From assembly GCF_002224245.2 (NCBI RefSeq), contig NZ_NKHK02000001.1, positions 186,001-250,000 of the forward strand: a stretch of DNA of 64,000 nt, in the 5' to 3' direction. Shown here one piece after another: positions 44,838-54,120 of this stretch (position 1 is its first letter; each line of letters begins with the position of its first letter). The notes under the pieces were generated by a model. The model searched no databases. It was not told where the DNA came from and saw only the letters and a program-made list of their open reading frames with translations. A program made the position numbers and the translations under genes. Source of the DNA: Moraxella sp. VT-16-12. GTDB lineage: Bacteria > Pseudomonadota > Gammaproteobacteria > Pseudomonadales > Moraxellaceae.

Positions 44838-46052
44838 ATGAGTATTCAACTTATTTTAAATGAACATGCCAAAAACGGCGTGCCTGTCAAGATTTATACC
44901 ACCGATGTGGAGCAGTCAGCACTCAATCAGCTGTATGCGTTAAGTCAGTTACAGTTTATTCACTCGCACATTGCGGTGATGCCTGATGTGCATGCAGGCA
45001 AAGGGGCGACGGTGGGCAGTGTGATACCAACCAAATCGGCGATTATCCCTGCGGCGGTGGGCGTGGACATTGGTTGTGGCATGAATGCCCTGCGATTGTC
45101 TATCAAAGCGTGTCAGCTGCCTGATAACTTAAAAACAGCCCGTCTTGCCATTGAAAAACATGTGCCTGTGGGCTTTGCCAAGCACAAACAAATCATGGCA
45201 AAGATGAGTACGCTTGACCCCTTGGCAATCCGCCTAAAACGCATTACCGATAAGCATAAGGGCTTACTAAAAATGCTAAATAACTTTGAGCGAACATGGG
45301 CAAAACAGCTGGGCACGCTCGGCGGTGGCAACCATTTTATTGAGCTGTGTGTGGACGAAAATCAAGACGTTTGGATTATGCTCCACTCGGGCAGTCGTGG
45401 CATTGGCAGCTGTATTGGTGAGTATTTTATCACCCTTGCCAAAAAAGAAAACGAAACACGCTTAGGCTACATTCCTGACCGTGATTTGTCCTATTTTGCC
45501 GAAGGGTCGGCGTATTTTGATGATTATATAGAAGCGGTGGGCTGGGCTCAGGATTATGCGATGGAAAACCGTAAAGAGATGATGCGATTGATTATCAAGG
45601 CGTTACAATCCAAAGACGCTCATTTTCCACACTTTACCATCACCAAAGAAGCGATTAACTGCCATCACAACTACGTCAGCCAAGAGACGCATTTTGGGCA
45701 AGATGTCTATGTTACTCGCAAAGGGGCGATTAGTGCCTATGATGGTGAGCTGGGCATTATCCCCGGTAGCATGGGAGCAAAATCTTATATCGTGCGTGGC
45801 AAGGGCAATCGTGAGAGCTTTTGTTCGTGCTCGCATGGGGCAGGGCGAGCGATGAGTCGTGGCAAGGCAATGCGTCAGTTTAACGTGGATGATTTAAAAG
45901 CACAAACATCAGGCGTGGAATGTCGCAAAGACAAAGGCGTGTTGGATGAAATCCCACAAGCGTACAAAGACATTGATGTGGTGATGGACAATCAGCGTGA
46001 TTTGGTGGAAGTGGTGCATACCTTAAAACAAGTGATGTGCATCAAAGGTTAA
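44838..46052 (+). CDS. rtcB: RNA ligase RtcB
   Basis: RtcB seals RNA 2',3'-cyclic phosphate ends to 5'-OH ends using GTP and manganese, repairing or healing cut RNA. MPDVHAGKGATVGSVIPTK, AVGVDIGCGMNALRL (Asp/Cys metal site), GTLGGGNHFIEL (His), MLHSGSRGIG, NCHHNYV and the guanylylation segment SCSHGAGRAMSRG (His) are all present. Length 404 fits the bacterial short form. No rtcA or rtcR is adjacent. A structured leader precedes it and a small basic protein gene follows. Confidence 0.96.
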   Translation: MSIQLILNEHAKNGVPVKIYTTDVEQSALNQLYALSQLQFIHSHIAVMPDVHAGKGATVGSVIPTKSAIIPAAVGVDIGCGMNALRLSIKACQLPDNLKTARLAIEKHVPVGFAKHKQIMAKMSTLDPLAIRLKRITDKHKGLLKMLNNFERTWAKQLGTLGGGNHFIELCVDENQDVWIMLHSGSRGIGSCIGEYFITLAKKENETRLGYIPDRDLSYFAEGSAYFDDYIEAVGWAQDYAMENRKEMMRLIIKALQSKDAHFPHFTITKEAINCHHNYVSQETHFGQDVYVTRKGAISAYDGELGIIPGSMGAKSYIVRGKGNRESFCSCSHGAGRAMSRGKAMRQFNVDDLKAQTSGVECRKDKGVLDEIPQAYKDIDVVMDNQRDLVEVVHTLKQVMCIKG

Positions 46053-46077
46053 TTGATGACTAAAAATGGGTGAAAAC

Positions 46078-46266
46078 ATGAGTTTAAAACAGCAATTAAA
46101 AAACGAAAAATCTTATATGGGTGGGGTAAATATGCCCAAAGCACGCAATTTATCCGCCCTAAGTCCGTTATTAAAAAAGGGTGGTGTCCATGACAAAGAT
46201 AATCCCAAAACACGCCACAAAAAAGACCGCAAACTGATGAAGTTATTTTTAAAAAAGTCCTATTAG
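46078..46266 (+). CDS. Small very basic protein downstream of rtcB
   Basis: I do not recognise it. This 62-residue product is rich in lysine, with KKGGVHDKDNPKTRHKKDRK and KLFLKKSY at the end, so it probably binds RNA or ribosomes. Start 46078 has a GGGTGA site; an in-frame ATG at 46066 lies within that site. It follows rtcB by 25 bp and is very likely co-transcribed. In other bacteria rtcB is linked to a release-factor-like gene, prfH. This is far too short for PrfH but might play a related RNA-repair part. Confidence 0.65.
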   Translation: MSLKQQLKNEKSYMGGVNMPKARNLSALSPLLKKGGVHDKDNPKTRHKKDRKLMKLFLKKSY

Positions 46267-46317
46267 TGATTGTCAGTAAAATGCGATTGGCAAAATTATT
46301 GATGACAGGTTTTTTGA

Positions 46318-47067
46318 TTAAAAATCTGATGGGTGATTAAAAAGCTGATTTTGTAATATGGTTCGCATGGGATTAAAACTTTTGCGGTGTTCTGGTAATA
46401 TCCCATGCTTATAGATGGCGGTGGTGTGGGCTTTGCTGGCGTAGCCTTTGTGTTTATCAAGATGATACTGTGGGTAGCGTTTGGCAAATTCACACATGGC
46501 AGTATCACGGTGTACCTTTGCTAAAATACTGGCACAAGCGATACTGCTGTGTTTGGTATCGCCTTTTATTAGGGTGTTGATGGTGTGCTGAAAGTCGGCA
46601 AAGTCTGGCGACAGTGTTGGCGTGGCATTGCCATCTATCAAAATACGGATATCATCATGGGGGTAAAGCTCATTGACAGTGAGCAGCTGCTCAATTGCTA
46701 GTCTCATGCCCAAAAGTGTCGCTTGATAGATGTCAATTTTATCAATCACAAAAGCAGGTATGTCAATGATGGTATAACTTTGGCAGGTGGTTTTGATGGG
46801 CTCAAAAAGCTTATCTCGCTTTTTTTCTGAGAGCTGTTTGCTGTCGTTGATGGCGGTAAGTGGCGTGTTTGTCAAATCAATCTGCCCAAATTCGCCCGTT
46901 AGCTCATCGCTCAAAATCACCGCAGCCACCGTCATTTGACCAAACAGTGAGCCACGCCCCACTTCATCAATGCCTATGGTGATGGGGCGTGTGTTGGTTG
47001 GCTCATAATTTTTATGACTAAAAATCGTACAATCATAGATGTGGGTGTTTGCGGTGTGGGCTTTCAT
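46318..47067 (-). CDS. rnhB: Ribonuclease HII
   Basis: RnhB cuts the RNA strand of RNA-DNA hybrids and single embedded ribonucleotides. GIDEVGRGSLFGQMTVAAVIL holds the first Asp-Glu of the DEDD site, ILIDGNATPTL the next Asp, and ASILAKVHRDTAM the last. An N-terminal extension of about 35 residues precedes the core. ATG 47067 is preferred to the in-frame TTG at 47082, which lies inside mnmC. It is the last gene of the yciB-yciI-mnmC run. Length 249. Confidence 0.92.
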   Translation of the reverse strand: MKAHTANTHIYDCTIFSHKNYEPTNTRPITIGIDEVGRGSLFGQMTVAAVILSDELTGEFGQIDLTNTPLTAINDSKQLSEKKRDKLFEPIKTTCQSYTIIDIPAFVIDKIDIYQATLLGMRLAIEQLLTVNELYPHDDIRILIDGNATPTLSPDFADFQHTINTLIKGDTKHSSIACASILAKVHRDTAMCEFAKRYPQYHLDKHKGYASKAHTTAIYKHGILPEHRKSFNPMRTILQNQLFNHPSDF

Positions 47068-47075
47068 GAGTGTTG

Positions 47076-48959
47076 TTAGCAAGTTTGGTCAATGGGGTTT
47101 TGTAGTCGTGGGCGTGCAGGCAAGAGCTTGTCTAGTAGAGCTTGGCTGACACAGATGGGCGTATGACACACCATGTCTGCCAAAATTTCACCACATAAAG
47201 GGGTAAAGCTAAATCCCTTTGAGCCCATGCCATAGATGGTGTAAATCTGTCCTTCCACCTTGCCAACAAGGGGGTGATAGTCAGGCGTTTGGGCTCGTAT
47301 GCTAGCACGTCCCTGCAAATCAGCAGGGTTGATGTTAAGTTTTTGAGCAAGTGTGGGTAAGGCTTGGCTAAATTTGTGTAAGTTAAAGGCGTGTTCGTCA
47401 GCTTTGACTTCTGTGTCGGTGCAGTTACGCACAAAACTTGCTCCCATCAGCAAGGTGTCATTGAAACTGGCACAATAACCATCGTACTTGATGGGGGTGG
47501 CTAATGCCGTCTTTGCTGTATCGTCTTTGTTTGCGATAGATAAAAAAGAGACTTGACCACGGATTTTGCGTGGATTAAATAATTGACCGTTTAATAAATG
47601 ACTTTCAAAGCCTGCACAAATCACAGCAATGTCTGATGTGAGCGTTTGTTGTTCGTCTTTGATGATGGTTTTTTGATGATAAGTGTCAATGGAAATGACA
47701 TTAAATTTTTTAAAATCAATCAAAGGGTGCGATAACACAACATCTGCTAAATTTTGGGTATCTATTAACCCCGCTTTTTGAATAAAGGTGTTGATGGTGT
47801 GTTGATTAAAATCGTCATTATCTGAATTTAGCTCATGATTAAACTGATAAATCAGTTCATCAGGATAACTATTGACCAGTTTGGCAAGTTTGTCGTACGA
47901 TTTTTGGGTGGGCAATAAAAAATCCACCACCCCTGTTTGTTCAAAAATCGTTGTATTTGACCACTCATTAAGTGCTTTATAAATGCGATGAGCGTACAAA
48001 AAACCAACCGTAGGCAGATGATGAGCCACGCCATCTGGTAGGCTTAGTTTGGGGGCGAATAGGGCTTTTGGGTTGCCTGACGCCCCTGCGATGGGAGCGG
48101 TTTTGTCAATGAGCGTTACTGATACGCCACGGCGTGCCAATGCGTAGGCACTAAACAGCCCCGAAATGCCTGCTCCAATGACGGCGGCGGTGCGTGGTGC
48201 GGGCGTGTGTGTGGCGGGCTGATTAAAATGGGCGGTAATCATCTCTCGCTTACGCCCAAAGCCTTTGGTTTTGACCACCGTCATGCCAATGGACTGCAAG
48301 GCTCGTTTGACAAAGCCAGCACTGGTAAAGGTGGCAAGGGTGGCATTTGGTTTGGATAGCCGAGCAATCTGCTCAAAAATCTGTGGCGACCACAGCTCGC
48401 TGTTTTTGCTGGGGGCAAAGCCATCTAAAAACCAAGCGTCCGCCAAGCCTGTCTTTGTATGCATTTGACAAAAACTTTCATAAGCGTCCCCCAACCACAA
48501 ATCCAGCGTAATCGCCCCAAAATGCAAGCGATGACAGCCTGACAGTGCCATTGGGTATTGGGTGAGTAGCTTGTCAATCTGCTCTTTTAGCTCTGCATGG
48601 TCTTGCCAGATGTGTAGGGCTTTTTGTAAATCACTGGCAGACAGTGGGTGCTTTTCGGTGCTGACAAAGTATAGGCGAGCGGTGGGTGGGGCAGTTTTTG
48701 ACCACAACAGACAAGTTGCCAAAAAGTTAAGCCCTGTGCCAAAGCCTGTCTCCATGATGACAAAACTTTGATGGTCGGTCAGATTACCAAAGCGTGTTGG
48801 CAGCCCATTGCCTTGCAAAAAGACGTAATGAGTCTCATCTAGCCCACCTGCTTTTGAAAAATAGACATCATCAAAAGCGGTGGAGATGGGCGTGGTATTG
48901 CCTGTATGGTCGGTTTGCCAAGTGATGGTGGCGTTTTTTAGGGTGCTTTGGTGGTTCAT
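47076..48959 (-). CDS. mnmC: Bifunctional tRNA 5-methylaminomethyl-2-thiouridine biosynthesis protein
   Basis: MnmC finishes mnm5(s2)U34 in tRNA. The N-terminal methyltransferase domain (residues 1-235) has FVIMETGFGTGLNFLATCLLW as SAM motif and DAWFLDGFAPSKNSELWS. The C-terminal FAD oxidase domain starts AAVIGAGISGLFSAYALARRG (near residue 263) and ends with YTIYGMGSKGFSFTPLCGEIL. The ATG overlaps the TAA of the upstream gene (TAATG). Length 627 is typical of the fused form. Confidence 0.96.
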   Translation of the reverse strand: MNHQSTLKNATITWQTDHTGNTTPISTAFDDVYFSKAGGLDETHYVFLQGNGLPTRFGNLTDHQSFVIMETGFGTGLNFLATCLLWSKTAPPTARLYFVSTEKHPLSASDLQKALHIWQDHAELKEQIDKLLTQYPMALSGCHRLHFGAITLDLWLGDAYESFCQMHTKTGLADAWFLDGFAPSKNSELWSPQIFEQIARLSKPNATLATFTSAGFVKRALQSIGMTVVKTKGFGRKREMITAHFNQPATHTPAPRTAAVIGAGISGLFSAYALARRGVSVTLIDKTAPIAGASGNPKALFAPKLSLPDGVAHHLPTVGFLYAHRIYKALNEWSNTTIFEQTGVVDFLLPTQKSYDKLAKLVNSYPDELIYQFNHELNSDNDDFNQHTINTFIQKAGLIDTQNLADVVLSHPLIDFKKFNVISIDTYHQKTIIKDEQQTLTSDIAVICAGFESHLLNGQLFNPRKIRGQVSFLSIANKDDTAKTALATPIKYDGYCASFNDTLLMGASFVRNCTDTEVKADEHAFNLHKFSQALPTLAQKLNINPADLQGRASIRAQTPDYHPLVGKVEGQIYTIYGMGSKGFSFTPLCGEILADMVCHTPICVSQALLDKLLPARPRLQNPIDQTC

Positions 48960-49459
48960 TACCAATCCGATTTTTTCTTGTTAAGAATGAACCATGTTCC
49001 TAGTACGCCCATCAACAAGGAGACGATGACTGTCAAAGCCCCGTATAAATAAAGCTGCCCACTTCTTTCATTGACCAGTACATTAACCTGCGTGGTCAGC
49101 TCAGCAATGCGTCCTTCAAGCTCGGCGTTTTTGGCAAGCAGTTCGGTGTTGGCAGCCGATAGCTCACTTTCTTTGGGGGATTGTAGTTGGGCAAGTGTGG
49201 GAGCGTTGGGGTCATGTGGGCTTGTTGGCGGTGGCGTGCCTGTCGTCTCGCCTTCACCATTGGTGGGTGTTTCTGTGGGTGCGGCAGTATCAGTATCAGG
49301 TGGGGTGTTGACAGGTGGTGTGGTGTTTTCTTGGGGGATGGGGGTGGTTTTATTGGCAACAGGCTCTGCTGTGGCTGTCGCTGTTGATGGCGGTGTAGAT
49401 TGTGCTGTGGCACCGATGGATATTGATAAAAAAAGCAGTATTATCAATGTCTTATTCAT
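48959..49459 (-). CDS. Membrane-anchored Pro/Thr-rich coiled-coil protein
   Basis: I do not recognise a family. The 166-residue product has a signal peptide (LIILLFLSISIGATA-QST), then a 75-residue Pro/Thr-rich stretch (TTPPVNTPPDTDTAAPTET and similar). A short coiled coil follows (LSAANTELLAKNAELEGRIA), then a C-terminal membrane helix (LYLYGALTVIVSLLMGVLG) ending NKKKSDW. It would be anchored in the inner membrane with a periplasmic stalk. Start 49459 overlaps the yciI 3' end by eight bases, and the stop overlaps the mnmC start, so it is translationally tied to both. The end architecture (SH3-less coiled coil plus TM helix) recalls the YgiM/TIGR04211 type, but the SH3 domain is missing. Confidence 0.7.
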   Translation of the reverse strand: MNKTLIILLFLSISIGATAQSTPPSTATATAEPVANKTTPIPQENTTPPVNTPPDTDTAAPTETPTNGEGETTGTPPPTSPHDPNAPTLAQLQSPKESELSAANTELLAKNAELEGRIAELTTQVNVLVNERSGQLYLYGALTVIVSLLMGVLGTWFILNKKKSDW

Positions 49460-49760
49460 GGTCATCTGCCTTGGGTAGGGCTTGGATAAAGGGTTTAATG
49501 TCCACATGACTGTACACACCGCCATGCAAATAAGGCTCATCATTGACCCATGTACGAGCTTGTTCCAAATCATCAAAATGAGCCACAATCAGGCTGCCGC
49601 TCATGGCAGGTTCGCCGTGTGCGATAGGTGTTGGACCTGCGACAACAAGGCGATTTTGGGCGTGTAGGGCTTGGATTCGTGCTAAGTGAGCAGGGCGAAT
49701 TTCGGTGCGTTTGGCACTACTGTCGGCAACGTCATGACCGATGATGGCAAATAATGGCAT
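49452..49760 (-). CDS. yciI: YciI-family protein
   Basis: This 102-residue ferredoxin-like-fold protein has PLFAIIGHDVADSSAKRTE, RPAHLARIQAL, VVAGPTPIAHG and SLIVAHFDDLEQARTWVNDEPY, the YCII consensus with the His/Asp pair. Biochemical role is uncertain. It follows yciB by 66 bp, a pairing conserved in many gamma-proteobacteria. Confidence 0.93.
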   Translation of the reverse strand: MPLFAIIGHDVADSSAKRTEIRPAHLARIQALHAQNRLVVAGPTPIAHGEPAMSGSLIVAHFDDLEQARTWVNDEPYLHGGVYSHVDIKPFIQALPKADDHE

Positions 49761-49826
49761 GGTTATTCCTAATAAACTGATTAAATTTAATCTGTGATGT
49801 GATTTGCTATTGATTTAAAATTATTT

Positions 49827-50441
49827 TTAGGCGTGTTCATTTAATTTAAAATGTTTGCGTAATACCACAAACATGATTATCATAAACGTCATCATCACAA
49901 TGATGTCGCCAAAAGCGGTAAATTCTCCCCAATATTCACCCCCCATAAACACAAAGGCAAAAAAGGCATGTAGTGTCGCCATCAGTGCAAATAAGCCCGC
50001 CCAAGCCCAGTTTAATCGTATCCAGCCTTGTGGTGAAAGTGCCAAAACCGGTCCAAATAATTTTTTGACGACAGGCTCTTTATTTTTGATAAATACAGGC
50101 GAGATGACAATCCCTAGGGCAAATGCAAGGTTAATTAGCACCGCTTTTAGGCGGATATAATAATCATCACTGAGTGCTAAGGTGAGACCGCCAAAACCTA
50201 CCGTCATGATAAGCACAAGCCACTGCTGTTTTTCTAGGCGAAATTTTTGGCTGATAAATAAATAGCCATAAACCAGCACGGTTGCCAGTACCAGCCCAAG
50301 CGTTCCCACCAAAACATGATTATTATTCACGCCACCAGACAGCCCAAAAAGGCTTAATAAGGGGTGATTTGCATCTGCTTTGTCCGTGTTTTTATATAAA
50401 ACATAAAAGATGATGAGTGGCAAAAAATCAAGTAAGGATTT
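49827..50441 (-). CDS. yciB: Inner-membrane septation protein A (YciB)
   Basis: This 204-residue protein has about five membrane helices. MKSLLDFLPLIIFYVLYK is the standard N-terminus. PVFIKNKEPVVKKLFG, LNWAWAGLFALMATLHAFFA and WGEFTAFGDIIVMMTFM are family blocks. YciB affects cell-envelope synthesis and intracellular septation. Start 50441 is used; an in-frame ATG ten codons upstream adds non-family residues. It heads the operon yciB-yciI-(membrane protein)-mnmC-rnhB. Confidence 0.95.
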   Translation of the reverse strand, partial: KSLLDFLPLIIFYVLYKNTDKADANHPLLSLFGLSGGVNNNHVLVGTLGLVLATVLVYGYLFISQKFRLEKQQWLVLIMTVGFGGLTLALSDDYYIRLKAVLINLAFALGIVISPVFIKNKEPVVKKLFGPVLALSPQGWIRLNWAWAGLFALMATLHAFFAFVFMGGEYWGEFTAFGDIIVMMTFMIIMFVVLRKHFKLNEHA

Positions 50442-50529
50442 CATGGGGTTATCTTGTGATTTAAACGCCATATTTTACATGGTTTTGTAGGAAAAATCAG
50501 CTTTTTGTTTGGGTTTTTTAAAAATGATT

Positions 50530-50553
50530 AAAAACCGCCCAAATGAGCGGTTT
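50530..50553 (-). terminator. Terminator of the His-rich protein gene
   Basis: AAACCGC (50532-50538) and GCGGTTT (50547-50553) form a seven-base stem. On the minus strand a T-run (50530-50534) follows. The stop codon of the gene is five bases away. Confidence 0.65.
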
Positions 50554-50557
50554 GGCA

Positions 50558-50809
50558 TTATCTGTGATGAGCGTGTTTTGGGTGGTGTGGGTGTGCTTTG
50601 CCATGTCGTTTGTGTTGGGCTTGTGAGTGATGGTGTGTTTGTTGGCTGATGTCAAATTGTGCATCAGGCGTTTTGGTAACATTGGTTTGTACTTGTGATT
50701 GGGGTGTGGCGTGGTTTTTGTGGTGTGGGTGGTGATAAGTGCCATCAGCAAAGGCAGGAGCAGTTAAGCTCAAAGCAAGCAAAGTTGCAATGGGTGTGAG
50801 AATTTTCAT
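50558..50809 (-). CDS. Histidine-rich secreted small protein
   Basis: This 83-residue product has a signal peptide (LTPIATLLALSLTAPAFA-DGT). The 62-residue mature part has about 16 histidines in clusters (TYHHPHHKNH, QQTHHHSQAQHKRHGKAHPH and HHR at the end). It has no cysteines. Such composition suggests binding of zinc, nickel or copper in the periplasm. No metal transporter lies next to it, and it is monocistronic. It was probably called from a real start: GGAG-like GGAGAC lies eight bases upstream. Confidence 0.7.
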   Translation of the reverse strand: MKILTPIATLLALSLTAPAFADGTYHHPHHKNHATPQSQVQTNVTKTPDAQFDISQQTHHHSQAQHKRHGKAHPHHPKHAHHR

Positions 50810-50956
50810 AAGGTCTCCAAATAACTGGGTGTGATTGCCATTAGTGTAGTATAGATAAAATTTTCTAACTGTGTGGGAGTGTTTGGTAGAAAATTCTTGC
50901 CAAATTTTTGATTTTATTACAGAATTTTAAATAATATCTTTGGTGTATTACACAGC

Positions 50957-50980
50957 AAAAACCCAGCACAAGGCTGGGTT
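50957..50980 (-). terminator. Terminator of lon
   Basis: AACCCAGC (50960-50967) and GCTGGGTT (50973-50980) form an eight-base stem with a five-base loop. On the minus strand TTTTTGCTG follows, 14 bp after the lon stop. Confidence 0.85.
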
Positions 50981-50994
50981 TGTTGGCAGTTACA

Positions 50995-53400
50995 TCAGTT
51001 TCTTAGTGTTTGCTCGTCAGTTTTAACCATCACGCTTGGCTTTAGGGGTATGAGCGGTGATGTTAGGGCGGTGCTAAACACTTCATCAATGCTCTCAACG
51101 GTCTGAATGGTCAGGCCGTCTTTGACATTATCAGGAATGTCCGCCAAATCTCGCTCGTTGGATTTGGGGATTAGCACATGTTTAATACCGCCACGATGAG
51201 CCGCTAAGAGTTTCTCTTTAAGTCCGCCAATGCGTAAGACTTTGCCACGCAGTGTTACTTCACCTGTCATGGCAATGTCAGCTCGGATTGGTATGTCTGT
51301 AAATGCAGAAACAATGGCGGTCGTCAAAGCGATGCCTGCTGATGGTCCATCTTTGGGTGTGGCACCTTCTGGCATATGCACATGAATGTCAGTTTCTTTA
51401 AATTTATCATAACTGATACCAAATCTGTCTCCCCCTGCACGCACCACACTCATGGCGGCACGGATTGACTCTTTCATGACATCGCCCAATGAACCTGTAA
51501 AGGTGAGCTCGCCTTTGCCTTGCATGGTCGCAGTTTCAATGGTTAAAAGCTCTCCGCCCACTGATGTCCATGCCAACCCTGTAATACGCCCAACTTCTGG
51601 CTCTTTTTCTGCCAAGCCAAAATCAAACGGCTTGACGCCAAGGTAATCGGCAATGTTGTCATCATTGATACTGATGGACTGGATGGTTGTGCCTTTTTTG
51701 GGTTTAACACCGTAGGTTTCTACTTGTGAACGTACGGCTTTACGGCTGATTTTGTTAATCTCACGCTCCAAATTACGCACACCTGACTCTCGGGTGTAGT
51801 GGCGGATAATGCTGATGACCGCTTCATCTGTGATGTCAAGTTCGTTTTCACCCAGTCCATTTTGCTCCAAGGCTTTGGGGGTTAGGTAATTTTTGGCGAT
51901 ATTGAGTTTTTCATCTTCGGTATAGCCGGGTAAGCGAATCACTTCCATGCGGTCAAGCAGGGCAGGCGGAATGTTCATACTGTTGGCAGTACAAATAAAC
52001 ATCACTTCCGACAAATCCAAATCAAGGTCTAAATAATGGTCGTTAAAGCTGTTGTTTTGTGATGGGTCCAAAACTTCAAGCAAGGCAGACGCTGGGTCGC
52101 CACGGTAGTCTTGTGCCATTTTGTCAATCTCATCTAGCAAAAATAGCGGATTTTTAACTTCAACTTTTGCCAAAGATTGCACGATTTTGCCGGGCATAGA
52201 CCCAATATAAGTGCGTCTATGACCACGAATCTCAGCTTCATCACGCACCCCGCCCAATGCCATACGCACAAATTTACGCCCTGTGGCACGAGCAATGCTT
52301 TCACCAAGCGATGTTTTGCCCACCCCCGGCGGACCAACAAGGCACAAAATAGGACCACGCATTTTTTTGACACGAGATTGCACCGCCAAATACTCCACAA
52401 TGCGGTCTTTGACATCATCAAGCCCATAATGGTCCTTATCTAGGATTTGTTTGGCTTTTTTGATGTCGGCAGATGTTTTGCTGGTCTTTTTCCAAGGCGT
52501 GTCCAAAATCCACTCTATATAGCCACGCACCACTGATGCTTCTGATGAATTAGAAGGCATTTGTTTTAATTTTTTAAATTCTGTTTGGGCTTTTTTGCGG
52601 ACATCATCAGGCAAATCGGCATCGTTTAGGCGTTTTTCAAGCTCGCCATCTTCGTCATCTTCGCCATTATTTAAATCAGACAGCTCCGATTTAATCGCTT
52701 TCATTTTTTCATTTAAAAAGTACTCACGATGATTGTTTTCCATCTGTTTGCGAACAGACTCTTGTAGCTCGTTTTCAATGGATTGTTCGGTTTGGTTTTT
52801 GATAAAATAGTCATTTAAAATGTCTAAATACTCATGCACATCATTGCCAGTTAGGATTTTTTGTTTGTCATCTAGGGGCATGGCGGTGCGAGTGGCAACA
52901 AAATAAATCAGTTCAAGCAAATCATCAATGCGACCTGCCACACGAGTCAACTCACGAGCATTACGCAAATTGGCTTCGGCATAATCATTAAACCGCCCCA
53001 AAAGTAGCGATTTTTGGGCATCTTGGTCGCTGTCATTAAGCGTGTTAATGACTTGTTCTTTGTTAAATGTGGCAACAAAAATCTCATCATCGGTAATGTC
53101 TTGGACTTTGGTACGAGATAAGCCCTCAATCAGTACTTTTAAAGTTTTGTCATCGCCATCATGGGGCATGATGCTGACGATTTTGCACAGCGTGCCATAA
53201 GGGTGTAGGTTGTTAAGTTCAATCTCTTCGGTGAGTGAGTCTTTTTGGGAGACGACCAAAATCATGCCGTCATGTTGTTCTTGGGCAATCTCAATGGCAC
53301 GAATGGACTTTTTGCGACCCACAAATAGGGCGATTTGCATGTGCGGATAAACCACGACATCACGCACAGCAAGCAAAGGCAGGGTTTGGTTATCAGACAT
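50995..53400 (-). CDS. lon: ATP-dependent protease Lon
   Basis: Lon is a cytosolic AAA+ serine protease for misfolded and regulatory proteins. The N-terminal substrate domain starts [20 protein letters not shown]. Walker A is [20 protein letters not shown] (near residue 359), and [20 protein letters not shown] follows Walker B. The protease domain has [20 protein letters not shown] with the catalytic serine and [20 protein letters not shown] with the lysine. Start 53400 gives 801 residues; the ORF extension to 53412 lacks the family start. A CTTGACA element 70 bp upstream might be part of a heat-shock promoter. Confidence 0.97.
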   Translation of the reverse strand: MSDNQTLPLLAVRDVVVYPHMQIALFVGRKKSIRAIEIAQEQHDGMILVVSQKDSLTEEIELNNLHPYGTLCKIVSIMPHDGDDKTLKVLIEGLSRTKVQDITDDEIFVATFNKEQVINTLNDSDQDAQKSLLLGRFNDYAEANLRNARELTRVAGRIDDLLELIYFVATRTAMPLDDKQKILTGNDVHEYLDILNDYFIKNQTEQSIENELQESVRKQMENNHREYFLNEKMKAIKSELSDLNNGEDDEDGELEKRLNDADLPDDVRKKAQTEFKKLKQMPSNSSEASVVRGYIEWILDTPWKKTSKTSADIKKAKQILDKDHYGLDDVKDRIVEYLAVQSRVKKMRGPILCLVGPPGVGKTSLGESIARATGRKFVRMALGGVRDEAEIRGHRRTYIGSMPGKIVQSLAKVEVKNPLFLLDEIDKMAQDYRGDPASALLEVLDPSQNNSFNDHYLDLDLDLSEVMFICTANSMNIPPALLDRMEVIRLPGYTEDEKLNIAKNYLTPKALEQNGLGENELDITDEAVISIIRHYTRESGVRNLEREINKISRKAVRSQVETYGVKPKKGTTIQSISINDDNIADYLGVKPFDFGLAEKEPEVGRITGLAWTSVGGELLTIETATMQGKGELTFTGSLGDVMKESIRAAMSVVRAGGDRFGISYDKFKETDIHVHMPEGATPKDGPSAGIALTTAIVSAFTDIPIRADIAMTGEVTLRGKVLRIGGLKEKLLAAHRGGIKHVLIPKSNERDLADIPDNVKDGLTIQTVESIDEVFSTALTSPLIPLKPSVMVKTDEQTLRN

Positions 53401-53543
53401 GATAAACTCCAAATTCTTATAATGTCAGCCTGTTATGGTGGTGGGTGTGCTAAATTGCAAGGGGTGGGGGTGTTTTTGCTTGTCAAGTATGATAAATTTT
53501 GCTAAATTATGAAATTAGTACAACCGTTTATTAAGGAAATGCC

Positions 53544-53993
53544 ATGATTACCATAAACAAACCAACTTCTGCTTATATTGGGGCGTCTTGGGCGGTACTT
53601 GGTGTGGGAGTGTTGGGGTTTTTGATTGGGCTTTATAATGCTCAAATGCAGTTAAATGAAAAGGGTTATTATGTTGCGGTGCTTGCGTTGGGGCTATATG
53701 CGGCAATCAGTTTACAAAAAACCATTCGTGATAAAGCAGAAAACATCCCTGTGTCAGGCATTTATTATGGCATTAGTTGGTTGGCATTGGCTTTGGCATT
53801 GGTGCTGATTACTGTGGGTCTGTGGAACGCAACGCTCATGCCAAGTGAAAAGGGTTATTATTTCATGGCGTTTACGTTGTCGCTGTTTGCGGTGATTACC
53901 ATTCAAAAAAACATCCGTGATTTGCAAAGTGCCAAAGGTGATGAGCTTTATGACACAAAGGCAGATGTTTTTGAAAATGAGTATTTAAAGTAG
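53544..53993 (+). CDS. YiaA-like inner-membrane protein with two YiaAB domains
   Basis: This 149-residue protein has four membrane helices in two homologous halves. NAQMQLNEKGYYVAVLALGL with SLQKTIRD in the first half matches NATLMPSEKGYYFMAFTLSL with TIQKNIRD in the second. This is the YiaA/YiaB two-helix domain duplicated, as in E. coli YiaA. Function is unknown. It is divergent from lon and has an AAGGAA ribosome site. Confidence 0.85.
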   Translation: MITINKPTSAYIGASWAVLGVGVLGFLIGLYNAQMQLNEKGYYVAVLALGLYAAISLQKTIRDKAENIPVSGIYYGISWLALALALVLITVGLWNATLMPSEKGYYFMAFTLSLFAVITIQKNIRDLQSAKGDELYDTKADVFENEYLK

Positions 53994-54087
53994 TGTCAAT
54001 CATGACTGTTGGCGTGATTAAAACAAGGCGTTTTGATGGCTGAGTTTGTCTTTTAAATTTATCATTAAGCATAAACAGATAATAAGC

Positions 54088-54112
54088 AAAGAGATTTTGC
54101 AATCCCTTTTTT
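54088..54112 (+). terminator. Probable terminator of the YiaA-like gene
   Basis: AAAGAGATT (54088-54096) and AATCCCTTT (54101-54109) pair with one mismatch around TTGC, and T follows. It lies between two convergent genes. Confidence 0.55.
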
Positions 54113-54120
54113 GGTTTGGT

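Noticed and set aside
49071-49478. 135-residue plus-strand ORF opposite the Pro/Thr-rich gene
   Set aside because: It is a Gly/Val-rich antisense translation of Pro/Thr codons. The minus-strand gene has the signal peptide, operon context and start overlap.
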